Shown piece by piece: positions 32,189 to 40,167 of a stretch of 40,583 nucleotides of DNA. The DNA is from a virus. Position numbers and translations under genes: made by a program. Numbering within the stretch: position 1 is the stretch's first letter; the number at the start of each line of letters is the position of its first letter. The stretch spans positions 1 to 40,583 of IMG/VR virus record IMGVR_UViG_3300030108_001316; one strand, 5' to 3'. The notes below the pieces were generated by a model. It was not told where the DNA came from. It ran no database searches and saw only the letters and a program-made list of their open reading frames with translations.

Positions 32189-33536
32189 ATGTGGTTACTT
32201 ATTGTTAATTGCATTCTTGATAGCGTGGGCAGTAAGTGCAGAAGAACTTACGACAGGAAACCTATTACCCAATGGTACGAACAACTCAAGCAGTTATCAA
32301 AGCGTAGACAACACAATACCTAGTGTATCTACAAATGGTTTTAATGTAGTTGGTACTGTTAGAGATTGGGGACAAGAATTAGAAACTACTGGCACAGGTA
32401 GTATTAATTACACTGGTAACCTAACAGACCATGCTACACAGCAACAATTAAATAATGGTATTACACTTGACTCTACTACCATAGTGCAAAACTGTGAGTG
32501 GCAGGGGTCTGCTTGGCAGTGTGGTCAAGCTAGGCAAGGACGTGATACCTACACAACTACAGTTAAGATACTAGATGATGAAGGTAATACTCTGGCTATA
32601 ACAAATCAAACTAGAAACAATGATGCTGGGTATGGTGCAAATGCTTTTAAGTATGAAGATTCTGTTAGCTATACAGGCACAGGTAGTAACCAGTTCTATT
32701 GGGAATGGGAAGGAGTAGATGAAGGTAGCTTTGTAAATATGGGTGGACCTAATCTTCTTGGTGCAAAACTAACAATGACCTATGATGATACTGTCATAGA
32801 AGAAGAAACTATAGAATTGATAGAAGAAGTTATAGAACAATTTGAAGAATGGGAACAATCTTTTATAGAACCAGTGCCGATAGAAGAGTTTATTCCTATA
32901 CCTATTGCACTAGAAGAATTTGGTATAGTACAATTAGAAGAAGAAATAATATTTGAAGAAATAGTTACTACATTAGAAGAAGAGTTTGAAGAGGTAGAAA
33001 TACTACAAGCATTTGGTGGACCAGAGATTGTTGAAGAAGAACCAGAAGTTACAGAAGAAACTCCTACAGAAACTACTGCAATAACAGAAGAACCTATGGA
33101 AGAACAACCTGAGCAGTCTGAAACTACTACCGTAGCAACAGTGCAAGAAGAACCTACAAGTGAGCCTTCTAGTAACGAACAAGTAGCAGTAGATGTACAA
33201 GATATACAAGCACAAGTAGCAGTTAAAATAAAAGCTATAGATAAACAACTAGCTGTAACTAATATAATCGTAGCAGAAACTATGGAAAAACAACAGGTAG
33301 ATATATCTAGTTACTATAAACAATATACAGATAAGAGACAGTTGTACGAAGGTAACGTATACGAAGACTTACGTATGCTAGATGGTGGTGAGATATATCA
33401 AAATGATAACAGGTTTGCGGCGATTAGTTTAAATGACCCTGTACGTGACTATCAAGAACAACTACAAAAAGCTACATTAATTAGAATACAAAAAGAAAAA
33501 GAACTACAAGTTTTAAGGAGACAATATGCTAGATAA
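32172..33536 (+). CDS. Exported acidic beta-sandwich protein
   Basis: Three in-frame ATGs exist (32163, 32172, 32181). I prefer 32172, eleven bases after GGAG, giving 454 residues. A signal peptide (MIKCGYLLLIAFLIAWAVSA) precedes a beta-rich domain with two cysteines (NCEWQGSAWQCGQ) that reads 'TYTTTVKILDDEGN...' and ends near LTMTYDD. Residues about 215-340 are extremely Glu-rich (EEFEEVEILQ, EEPEVTEETPTET). The C-terminal 110 residues are helical and basic. It may be an envelope-interacting or secreted structural protein; no function is known. Confidence 0.6.
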   Translation: METMIKCGYLLLIAFLIAWAVSAEELTTGNLLPNGTNNSSSYQSVDNTIPSVSTNGFNVVGTVRDWGQELETTGTGSINYTGNLTDHATQQQLNNGITLDSTTIVQNCEWQGSAWQCGQARQGRDTYTTTVKILDDEGNTLAITNQTRNNDAGYGANAFKYEDSVSYTGTGSNQFYWEWEGVDEGSFVNMGGPNLLGAKLTMTYDDTVIEEETIELIEEVIEQFEEWEQSFIEPVPIEEFIPIPIALEEFGIVQLEEEIIFEEIVTTLEEEFEEVEILQAFGGPEIVEEEPEVTEETPTETTAITEEPMEEQPEQSETTTVATVQEEPTSEPSSNEQVAVDVQDIQAQVAVKIKAIDKQLAVTNIIVAETMEKQQVDISSYYKQYTDKRQLYEGNVYEDLRMLDGGEIYQNDNRFAAISLNDPVRDYQEQLQKATLIRIQKEKELQVLRRQYAR

Positions 33537-33762
33537 ATTACAAAAGTATGCAATGATAATTGGTGTTGTATCTGCTATAGGTGGCGGGTTCTACGCTTGG
33601 GGTGAGTTTAATACTAGACTAAATGCAGTATCACAAGCTGTAGGTAGTGACAACGTAGAAAAATTACAACAACAAGTTAATTTATTAGATAAAAAATTAG
33701 AAGTATTAGAAGCTAAATTAAATGAGTTTAGGTCTGGATTTAATAATCCACTAGGTAAATAA
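33526..33762 (+). CDS. Membrane-anchored coiled-coil protein
   Basis: This 78-residue protein starts at the ATG at 33526 behind AAGGAGAC, overlapping the preceding gene by 11 bases. Residues 8-25 (AMIIGVVSAIGGGFYAW) form one span; residues 42-70 (NVEKLQQQVNLLDKKLEVLEAKL) form a coiled coil. One N-terminal span followed by a coiled coil is the usual form of an i-spanin, but the lipoprotein partner is at 7199. It could instead be a holin or antiholin component. Confidence 0.6.
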   Translation: MLDKLQKYAMIIGVVSAIGGGFYAWGEFNTRLNAVSQAVGSDNVEKLQQQVNLLDKKLEVLEAKLNEFRSGFNNPLGK

Positions 33763-34013
33763 TGGAAACAGAATTAATAGCAATGTTATCACAAGCTCCG
33801 GCTCTAGTCGTTATTGTTTGGCTTGTTATGAAACAACAAAACGGTAATGGTACATCTGAAGTAGCTAGAACTATAGCTAGGTCATTAGAAAAACTAGCTG
33901 ATGCACAGCGTGAAGCTAATCTTATAGCTGAAAAACGTGCTAACGCTTTCGATAGATGGGTTGATATACAAAAAATGAATTGTGATTTTCAATCAAGAAA
34001 AACTAGAGACTGA
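33762..34013 (+). CDS. Small membrane protein, holin-like, last rightward gene
   Basis: This 83-residue protein starts at the ATG at 33762 overlapping the previous stop (TAATG). Residues 9-24 (SQAPALVVIVWLVMK) form one span, followed by a helical amphipathic tail with many Ala, Arg and Glu (EVARTIARSLEKLADAQREANLIAEKR). With the gene before it, it makes a pair of small membrane proteins at the end of the late operon, where lysis genes often sit. Holin is the main guess. Confidence 0.55.
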   Translation: METELIAMLSQAPALVVIVWLVMKQQNGNGTSEVARTIARSLEKLADAQREANLIAEKRANAFDRWVDIQKMNCDFQSRKTRD

Positions 34014-34066
34014 GACAAGGAAGTGAGATTGTGAATAAGTTAGACCCAGCCTCTAGCATGTTGGTA
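34014..34066. other. Convergent junction of the two transcription units
   Basis: Only 53 bases separate the stop of the rightward unit from the stop of the leftward unit. I find no stem with a U-run on either strand, so termination must use another signal or the messages overlap. Confidence 0.5.
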
Positions 34067-34576
34067 CTAATTGAGTATTTCGTCATACTCTGTTTCATAC
34101 TCCTGATATTTTTTGTTGTACATATCAGGGTATGCTGTTTGTATATATTTCTTCCAAGAAATAAGTGATAAATTAACAACAACCTCGTTGTTCTGTTCAC
34201 CTTCTTGGCTTAATTGATTGTATGTATTTTGTAATTGCAATTTACTCTCAATCCTTCTATATATAATACTACTTGCTAATAGGCTTTTTGTCAATTGCTC
34301 GCCTAAAATCTGACGTAGTAATGTTGCAATTAATGTCTGACAACGATAGAAAACATTTTCATGGTAACCATCAACAAACCATATCTTTGCATGACCAGCT
34401 GCAAGTAACGCAATTAAACTACCTATAGTTTTATCACGCACTCCAACAGTAGATAAATCAACATAAAACTTTATAAGTGATTGTTCTAATTCTGTACTAG
34501 TATCTAGAGTAAAGTAATCATCAATTAAAAAAACATCAGACAATCTAGCTAAAACTTTTTTGTATCTAATCTCCAT
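34067..34576 (-). CDS. Unknown protein, last leftward gene
   Basis: This 169-residue protein starts at the ATG at 34576 behind AAGGAG, overlapping the preceding gene by 11 bases. It is helical (LIALLAAGHAKIWF, TLIATLLRQILGEQLTKSLLAS) without a clear membrane span and with an acidic Tyr-rich tail (KKYQEYETEYDEI). It closes the replication/recombination operon. No family recognised. Confidence 0.6.
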   Translation of the reverse strand: MEIRYKKVLARLSDVFLIDDYFTLDTSTELEQSLIKFYVDLSTVGVRDKTIGSLIALLAAGHAKIWFVDGYHENVFYRCQTLIATLLRQILGEQLTKSLLASSIIYRRIESKLQLQNTYNQLSQEGEQNNEVVVNLSLISWKKYIQTAYPDMYNKKYQEYETEYDEILN

Positions 34577-35093
34577 ACGTTTCGTAACTCCTTTGTAATA
34601 AAGTATCTATAGTTGCCCAGTCATCGGTTGTCGTATACAAATAACATTTTGTTACAAATATCTTAGGTATTTTAATTCTTTGTAACACATAAATAATCCT
34701 ATCAGGTATTAAATTATAATACACTCTAGTCTTTTCTTTGTTTACACGTTCATAGTTTAGTATCTCAGGTAACTCATAAAATAAAATACTATCGTTTTTC
34801 TTTACATTTTTGTATGACATATGTATATAAGTTTCTTTGTTTACATACTCAGCACGCAACTCAGTTATATAACCTATCAACTCATTAGCGTCTAAGTCTT
34901 CTGGTAAAAATCTATCTAAATTTAATTCTTCCCAATTAGTAGATACCATTGATAACAGCTTAGATAATAAACTAATACGGCTATCCATAAATAAACTACC
35001 AGTTAATAAACCAGCACCAAACTTGTCTTTTAATAACAGACATATAACTCCTAAACGTTTTAGTGCTTCTAAGAAATACTGTTTGTCATCCAT
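34566..35093 (-). CDS. Unknown protein of the replication operon
   Basis: This 175-residue protein starts at the ATG at 35093, 25 bases inside the upstream gene, with a weak ribosome site. It is helical at the start (FLEALKRLGVICLLLKDKFGAGLLTGSLF) with a strand-rich end (KIFVTKCYLYTTTDDWATID). Nothing identifies its function. Together with the gene at 34067 it forms a pair of unknowns next to nucleases. Confidence 0.6.
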   Translation of the reverse strand: MDDKQYFLEALKRLGVICLLLKDKFGAGLLTGSLFMDSRISLLSKLLSMVSTNWEELNLDRFLPEDLDANELIGYITELRAEYVNKETYIHMSYKNVKKNDSILFYELPEILNYERVNKEKTRVYYNLIPDRIIYVLQRIKIPKIFVTKCYLYTTTDDWATIDTLLQRSYETYGD

Positions 35094-35434
35094 AAATCAA
35101 TCCATTCTAATATATCTGGTGTATACACCAATTCTTTTTTAGTTTTGTCTAGAGTAGCAAAGAATAAAAACATACCGTTTTCCTGTCTAGCCGCCGTAGT
35201 GCACCTCATTACTTCTGGTTTTGAAATAAAACCTTTTTTACATTGTATCCCAAACCAGGTGCGAACCCCGCTACGCTTGTTATACAAACCAAACACTATG
35301 TCAGCTTTACCTTTGCTACCTCTAGATTCAATCGAATAATATAGTAAGTCGTTCACATAATCTAACAAACCAGACACATCTTTTGTCACCCGTTTTTCAA
35401 ATCTATATCCTGCTTGATATCTTCTATTTACCAT
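35069..35434 (-). CDS. Hjc-like Holliday junction resolvase / PD-(D/E)XK nuclease
   Basis: This 121-residue protein starts at the ATG at 35434, overlapping the end of the Cas4-like gene. The order 'G-x-x-FEKRV' (E13), 'SIESRGSKGKADIVFG' (S40, D45) and 'WFGIQCKKG' (Q64, K66) matches the archaeal Hjc and RecB-type nuclease core, with Gln in place of the usual second-acid Glu. Size is typical. It would cut branched DNA during replication or before packaging, next to the exonuclease and polymerase genes. Confidence 0.75.
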   Translation of the reverse strand: MVNRRYQAGYRFEKRVTKDVSGLLDYVNDLLYYSIESRGSKGKADIVFGLYNKRSGVRTWFGIQCKKGFISKPEVMRCTTAARQENGMFLFFATLDKTKKELVYTPDILEWIDLWMTNSIS

Positions 35435-35435
35435 C

Positions 35436-36251
35436 TTAATCTACATTATTCATACACTTGCCTAAATGCGGACAAGTCTTACATATATATTGTGGAACAT
35501 CGGTAGGCATAGCTGGTACTTGCTTATTACGTATAGACCACTTCAGTCTATTAACTAAATCATCCATAAATGGAAACCAATGTTCGTAACTCTCTACTAC
35601 TTTACCCATCTTTGAATACAATGTATCTACAGATATAACACAAAATTTCATATCCATAGTGCTACGTCTTGTATACACTAGCATTGCATAAGGTACATTT
35701 AACCCATTCTGTTTTGCTATATACACCCATAGTAATAATTGTTTCAAATGATATTTCCAATAAGTAAATTCTTTCCATTTGTACACATCAGTTGATTTTA
35801 ATTCTATAGGTATATAATATTTACCACCATCTTTGTCTTCATATTCTTTTACAAAATCAGTGGTCGCAGCACAGTGAATGTCTTCATCGTTCATTAAGTC
35901 TACATGTATAGGAAACTTATTTTGTTCTTCACTATCAAGCCCATGAGTATGCCCTGGCATCAAGTTAATAATCTTCCCCATAATTTCTTCATTAATAAAA
36001 CCCATGTACATACGTCTTCTAGCTAACGGGTCTGATACAGGTGTACGCTCTGCTTGTTCATTAAATGAATAGTATGCTTGACGTATACATGTACCTAAAC
36101 TAGAGGCACGAACTTGTTTGTCACTACCTCTAGCTTTCCATTCTTCAAACCTTGCATCAAACTCTATATCCAAAATCTGCTCTGTGCAATCGTTAAGATT
36201 GTCAATAAAACTTTCTGGATTAGTTAGAATTTGCTTGGTTGTTTGACTCAT
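35436..36251 (-). CDS. Cas4/RecB-like exonuclease with an Fe-S cluster
   Basis: This 271-residue protein starts at the ATG at 36251 behind GAGGGTG. Nuclease residues are D132 (ATTDFV) and E150-x-K152 (IELKST). Four cysteines sit as in Cas4 and AddB: C55 (TCIRQAYY) far upstream, and C257-x2-C260-x5-C266 (CKTCPHLGKC) near the end, so a 4Fe-4S cluster is expected. Phage versions are thought to trim DNA ends for recombination or to degrade host DNA. There is no CRISPR array or Cas1/Cas2 in the window, so a spacer-acquisition role is not indicated here. Confidence 0.85.
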   Translation of the reverse strand: MSQTTKQILTNPESFIDNLNDCTEQILDIEFDARFEEWKARGSDKQVRASSLGTCIRQAYYSFNEQAERTPVSDPLARRRMYMGFINEEIMGKIINLMPGHTHGLDSEEQNKFPIHVDLMNDEDIHCAATTDFVKEYEDKDGGKYYIPIELKSTDVYKWKEFTYWKYHLKQLLLWVYIAKQNGLNVPYAMLVYTRRSTMDMKFCVISVDTLYSKMGKVVESYEHWFPFMDDLVNRLKWSIRNKQVPAMPTDVPQYICKTCPHLGKCMNNVD

Positions 36252-36559
36252 CAGTCACCCTCTCTTACCGGTATGTCTTCACCAGCTACATCAGTCTCTC
36301 TAATAGTAAAGTTGATTGCAGGTGGATTAGACCCTTTTGGTTTGTTATTCCAAAAAGCCATAACTTTGTATGCTCTACCATTTATCTGTATCTGGCATGA
36401 GTATCCCCAGTTAGTCTTCCAACCACCACCACATGGTATTAGTTTAGCTTTACCATCATTGTTTGATGACTGCTGTGCAGGAGCACTACCACCTGAATCA
36501 TTATTCAGACTTGCTCCTCGTGCTACACGCCCAGCTCTTGGTGTGTATGAATTTGGCAT
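36251..36559 (-). CDS. Small replication-operon protein, possible ssDNA binder
   Basis: This 102-residue protein starts at the ATG at 36559 behind GGAGG. The N-terminal third is disordered (Ser/Asn/Gly rich); the rest is beta-rich and basic (CGGGWKTNWGYSCQIQINGRAYKVMAFWNN). No other single-stranded-DNA-binding gene is seen in the operon, and this aromatic and basic small beta protein sits between polymerase and exonuclease, so it is the best candidate. It is not the standard OB-fold SSB by eye. Confidence 0.55.
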   Translation of the reverse strand: MPNSYTPRAGRVARGASLNNDSGGSAPAQQSSNNDGKAKLIPCGGGWKTNWGYSCQIQINGRAYKVMAFWNNKPKGSNPPAINFTIRETDVAGEDIPVREGD

Positions 36560-36568
36560 ATTGCCCTC

Positions 36569-38728
36569 CTATTGCCAGTTGACGCCATTCTCTTTGACAT
36601 CCAAAGGCAGTTGTATTTCAATACCTTTGTTTAATACATCGGGTATTGTTAAATCTAATTCGTTTATAATATCATAAACTTGTTTTTGTTCTGGTTTATA
36701 TATGTCTAACTCCATAGCATCATGAAACTCTAACCATATACGTGATATAAGTTTCTCCTCTCGAAGTCTATTAAATACATAAATAATTCTCATCTTATTT
36801 AAGTCAGCACTAAACGATTGAATAGGAAAATTTACTACTTGAGTAGGATTAAGTCTAGTACCAACACGACCATATGGAGAATAAATATAATTCAATTTCT
36901 TTGCCTTGTCAAGTAGCTTCTGCTGATACTCACGTATACCTAACTTGTCCATAGTATCAATAAAACTTCCTACTACCGTATCCGCCTTAGACATTTCGAC
37001 ACCTGCTTTAACTAATTGATTCTTTAATCCAAACTCTGATGAACCATATACAAATGCAAAGTTTAGAACTTTAGCATTTTTTCTACTTATACCTGCTAAC
37101 TTAGATACCAAGCTATGCATGTCAGTACCTTCATTGTATGAGTCAATTAAATATTTACTTTTACTTAGGTATGCTAAACAACGTAGCTCACTTTGACTAG
37201 CATCCACTGTTACTAAATTACCGTCTTGCCCAAACACACTAGCAAAAATGGGTCGTACATCAGGTGGAATATTTTGCATGTTAGGGTTGCTCGAACTCAT
37301 ACGACCCGTTATTGTATTTGCTAAGTGTAAATTACAGTGTATTAAATCTTTATCATCAGCCATGTCTGCTAACTTATCTAAGTATGTTGTAGTTAGTTTA
37401 CTAATTTTTCTATACTCAATTAACTTATCTACAACTTCATCATTCAATTTACTAAGTGCATCTATACCTGTGCTTTTAATTTTATGTTTACGTTTTTTAA
37501 GAAACTCTAATACTTGTAAAGGACTTGCGGGGTTGATTTTGTGTTTTGTTTCAAACTCACTTAACAACTTGTTCTCTTTTAATTTTAATGATGTTAATTG
37601 TTTTTTTAATTTTTGTTTGTCTATTTTAATACCACCATGTACCATGTAAGCCACTGGTAAAATCATATCCATATCAATGGCACGAGCATTTTCCATATGT
37701 TTCCACTCATTCTTAAAGTCTTGCTTAAATTTATTATACAAAGATAAGGTAGCCCACGCATCACCACCAGTATATTTTAATAGCTTGGGGGATGGTGCAC
37801 TGAAATCATCCACAGTTATATCTTTCCAATACTCTTCTAACAGTAGATAACGCTCCGCAAAGTATTTGAGACCACCTTGCCGTAGATTAAACACTAACTG
37901 TCGTTTTAATAACAGCGTGTCTATGAACTGACAACGAATACGTGCACCTAATTTATCAATAACTCGTCGGACATCTTCCGCTATGTTGTGCCCAACAACA
38001 GTCATAGATTCATCAACTAGTATATTCTCTATTGCCTTCTCAGTGTGACTATCTAATACAAAACCACCTGCTACCTTACCTGCCGCTAATCCTACTGAGT
38101 GGGCTATACCTGTATCAGGATTCCACTCAAAGTCTAACGCTATTAACTTTGTTTTAGCTGCATGCAACAATACCCTCGACAAATTTGTAGTTAAAGGTAT
38201 CGGTAAAAGCACTTTGTGTAACTCATGCCACACTCTGTTCAACACCTCCGTAACGGTTGCCTGATTATCAACAACTATTGACGGAGCATTATGTACCTGG
38301 ATATTTTGCGGGAAACTCCCGCAAGATTCCTGTATTGCTTTCTTTGCCGTGTCGCCCAATGTTATTACAACATCAGGTTTTATTTTACTAATATCATCTA
38401 TTAAATAAATATTGCATTGACGTATTGCTGCTATTTTTATAGTACCCTCTGCTTGTCGACACTTTACAGCATGAGTAACATATACATTAAATTCTTGTAG
38501 CCAATCTTTTGATAGTAATTCTAATGTGTTTAACAGTTTACTATTTTTCATAGAACCTGTATGGTCGTATAACTGTGATGGAGTGTCTACCACAAACAAT
38601 ACAGTCTTACTACCAGTTTGTACTTTTTTATATTTTAGTTTATAACTTTTACAATTCTCGAACAACCCACATTTCAAACAATTATCTGGATGGTTGGGGT
38701 GCTTCTGTTTGCGTTCCTTGTATGTCAT
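36569..38728 (-). CDS. Family A DNA polymerase with an N-terminal UDG-like domain
   Basis: This 719-residue protein starts at the ATG at 38728 behind AAGGAAG. Residues 1-165 resemble a family 4 uracil-DNA glycosylase: cysteines C17, C20, C90 and C105 match its Fe-S ligands, and 'KPDVVITLGDTA' its strand-loop. The expected catalytic motifs (GExPG and HPS) are replaced by VDTPS and NAPS. Residues 190-365 are the 3'-5' exonuclease: D199/E201, N248/D252 (GHNIAED) and Y319/D323. The polymerase follows with D509 (motif A), K553/F557/Y561 (motif B) and H669-D670 (motif C, HDA instead of HDE). A 15-bp palindrome lies in its coding sequence at 38308. Confidence 0.9.
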   Translation of the reverse strand: MTYKERKQKHPNHPDNCLKCGLFENCKSYKLKYKKVQTGSKTVLFVVDTPSQLYDHTGSMKNSKLLNTLELLSKDWLQEFNVYVTHAVKCRQAEGTIKIAAIRQCNIYLIDDISKIKPDVVITLGDTAKKAIQESCGSFPQNIQVHNAPSIVVDNQATVTEVLNRVWHELHKVLLPIPLTTNLSRVLLHAAKTKLIALDFEWNPDTGIAHSVGLAAGKVAGGFVLDSHTEKAIENILVDESMTVVGHNIAEDVRRVIDKLGARIRCQFIDTLLLKRQLVFNLRQGGLKYFAERYLLLEEYWKDITVDDFSAPSPKLLKYTGGDAWATLSLYNKFKQDFKNEWKHMENARAIDMDMILPVAYMVHGGIKIDKQKLKKQLTSLKLKENKLLSEFETKHKINPASPLQVLEFLKKRKHKIKSTGIDALSKLNDEVVDKLIEYRKISKLTTTYLDKLADMADDKDLIHCNLHLANTITGRMSSSNPNMQNIPPDVRPIFASVFGQDGNLVTVDASQSELRCLAYLSKSKYLIDSYNEGTDMHSLVSKLAGISRKNAKVLNFAFVYGSSEFGLKNQLVKAGVEMSKADTVVGSFIDTMDKLGIREYQQKLLDKAKKLNYIYSPYGRVGTRLNPTQVVNFPIQSFSADLNKMRIIYVFNRLREEKLISRIWLEFHDAMELDIYKPEQKQVYDIINELDLTIPDVLNKGIEIQLPLDVKENGVNWQ
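38308..38322. repeat. Palindrome copy 6, inside the polymerase gene
   Basis: GCGGG-AAACT-CCCGC with arms extending to TTGCGGGA and TCCCGCAA. It falls in codons for C136-G-S-F-P140 of the UDG-like domain and keeps the reading frame. Confidence 0.85.
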
Positions 38729-38900
38729 CTGTCACTTCCTTATGTAATTCTAACTCCTTAAATAACGCATCTAAATTACGTTGTAATATTCTCCTAACAA
38801 TGTGTTCTTCTAATTTATATTTAATAGAAGAACCTCGTTTATCATACTCCAAACCAGTCATAATCTGGGCTGTTACATCATCAATAAATTTAGATATCAT
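38682..38900 (-). CDS. Unknown small helical protein
   Basis: This 72-residue protein starts at the ATG at 38900 behind GGGAGGAG, within the last codons of the primase gene, and runs 47 bases into the polymerase gene in another frame. It is helical and charged (EEHIVRRILQRNLDALFKELELHKE). Position between primase and polymerase suggests a replication accessory role; no family is recognised. Confidence 0.6.
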   Translation of the reverse strand: MISKFIDDVTAQIMTGLEYDKRGSSIKYKLEEHIVRRILQRNLDALFKELELHKEVTDDIQGTQTEAPQPSR

Positions 38901-39669
38901 CTTTTAACTCCTCCCTTAGTTTGCATATTGTCCTATGTATAGTACCACGATTACATTCATAAGGTTTTACATCCGAATCTAATATAACACTGTTTATACC
39001 ATGAGCATTTAACTTATCATTAAGATAAGAAGCCACCACTATTGCATCAGGGTCAAAAAATATAATACACGACAATCCGTGTGATGCAAGTAACGGTATA
39101 AGAGAGCCTCGTGGATTAGTGCCTAATAAAGCAATAGCATCAAAACCTACTCTGTTCATAAACAAACCGTCAACAATAGATTCTACTAATATTATTGTCC
39201 TATCTGTATGTCCTATGTTCTCTGTTAGTGGTTCATGTTCATGTAGTGGACACCAAGAGTAATCTGGATACACACCATCAACTGGTATTGTTATGTACTT
39301 GTTCTTAGATTTACCAACAACTTTACGTTTTTGATGACCTGTTAATTTCATATCAACATCATAACACGGTAATACTACTACATCTCCTCTACCTTTTACA
39401 AGATAACTCATAGTTGCATACTCAGGTATTTGTCTATCCTCAAAAAACTTTTTTACACTATCACTTAAGTCATAACTGTATTTACTTACATCTAGTTTGG
39501 GCTGTGACTTGTCCCTAACATCAACACCATCAACTAACTCAGTCATCCACGGTTCTAACTTACCTGTCTTCTTACATCCAAAACAATGATATGAGTTTTC
39601 ATATATTGCTAACGACGGTGTCCTGTCTTCATGAAACGGACAATGAGCCATTGCTATTACTGTTCCCAT
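38890..39669 (-). CDS. DnaG-like primase (CHC2 zinc finger and TOPRIM)
   Basis: This 259-residue protein starts at the ATG at 39669 behind CGGAGG, overlapping the upstream nuclease by 41 bases. The zinc finger uses C10, H13, C29 and C32 (CPFHEDRTPSLAIYEN... CFGC). The TOPRIM domain has E163 (ILVESIVDG) and D206-x-D208 (FFDPDA) for metal-assisted primer synthesis. In T7 these domains are fused to the helicase; here the helicase is a separate gene at 40168/731 in the same operon. It lays down primers on the lagging strand. Confidence 0.9.
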   Translation of the reverse strand: MGTVIAMAHCPFHEDRTPSLAIYENSYHCFGCKKTGKLEPWMTELVDGVDVRDKSQPKLDVSKYSYDLSDSVKKFFEDRQIPEYATMSYLVKGRGDVVVLPCYDVDMKLTGHQKRKVVGKSKNKYITIPVDGVYPDYSWCPLHEHEPLTENIGHTDRTIILVESIVDGLFMNRVGFDAIALLGTNPRGSLIPLLASHGLSCIIFFDPDAIVVASYLNDKLNAHGINSVILDSDVKPYECNRGTIHRTICKLREELKDDI

Positions 39670-40159
39670 TTAGTGCCTCCGGTTGAAACTCCGTATGATG
39701 ATACCACATACGAGTACGTTTAGTTAATCTAGGTGGTGCAGATATACGTACATGAAACATAGTCTGCCCAGGCACAGCCATGTTTGGAGTAACAAATATA
39801 CCTTTGTCTAACTCAGGTATAAATGCATATACGCAATCAATATTGTTTTCAAAATATAATACTTTACAAGTTAAATCTTTGTTACTTTTATATTTGTAAG
39901 TATTACGTAATGGTACTTTAACTTTAGTGCCACCACTCGTAGGACATTTAATACAACTCACATATTTTACTTGAAAACGTAGTGTTGTATCTTTGCTGTA
40001 GGCAAATGCATCTACAACTGATATGGGTGAATCAGGGAAAGCTACGTCCCATCCTGGCACACGTAATATCTCTTTTGCAAAAGCATGTAGAGCCATCTGT
40101 CCTTTTGTATTTGTGATATTCATATTGTAACTATGTTGTGTCGATTCTCGAAACTCCAT
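39629..40159 (-). CDS. PD-(D/E)XK nuclease-like protein
   Basis: This 176-residue protein starts at the ATG at 40159 behind TAGGAG, directly after the helicase. The pattern 'PDSPISVVDAFAY' (D50), 'LRFQVKYVSCIKCPTSGGT' (Q63, K65) and the downstream strand-helix 'KVLYFENNIDCVYAFIPELDKGIFVTP' resembles restriction-type nucleases of the PD-(D/E)XK superfamily with a Gln in place of Glu. It could nick DNA at the fork, resolve intermediates or act as a homing-type nuclease. Activity is inferred only. Confidence 0.6.
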   Translation of the reverse strand: MEFRESTQHSYNMNITNTKGQMALHAFAKEILRVPGWDVAFPDSPISVVDAFAYSKDTTLRFQVKYVSCIKCPTSGGTKVKVPLRNTYKYKSNKDLTCKVLYFENNIDCVYAFIPELDKGIFVTPNMAVPGQTMFHVRISAPPRLTKRTRMWYHHTEFQPEALNGNSNSNGSLSVS

Positions 40160-40167
40160 ATGTTCTC

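Noticed and set aside
4724-34044. 16-bp direct repeat TTGTGAATAAGTTAGA at 4724-4739 and 34029-34044
   Set aside because: In an AT-rich 40-kb sequence one repeat of this length is about what chance gives. It has no dyad, and no integrase is present to make it an attachment site.
36231-36677. Long plus-strand open frame opposite the nuclease and polymerase genes
   Set aside because: It is antisense to genes with clear motifs, has no ribosome site and an odd composition. Other antisense frames (for example at 10494, 17101, 19535, 37248) are shadows of the same kind.
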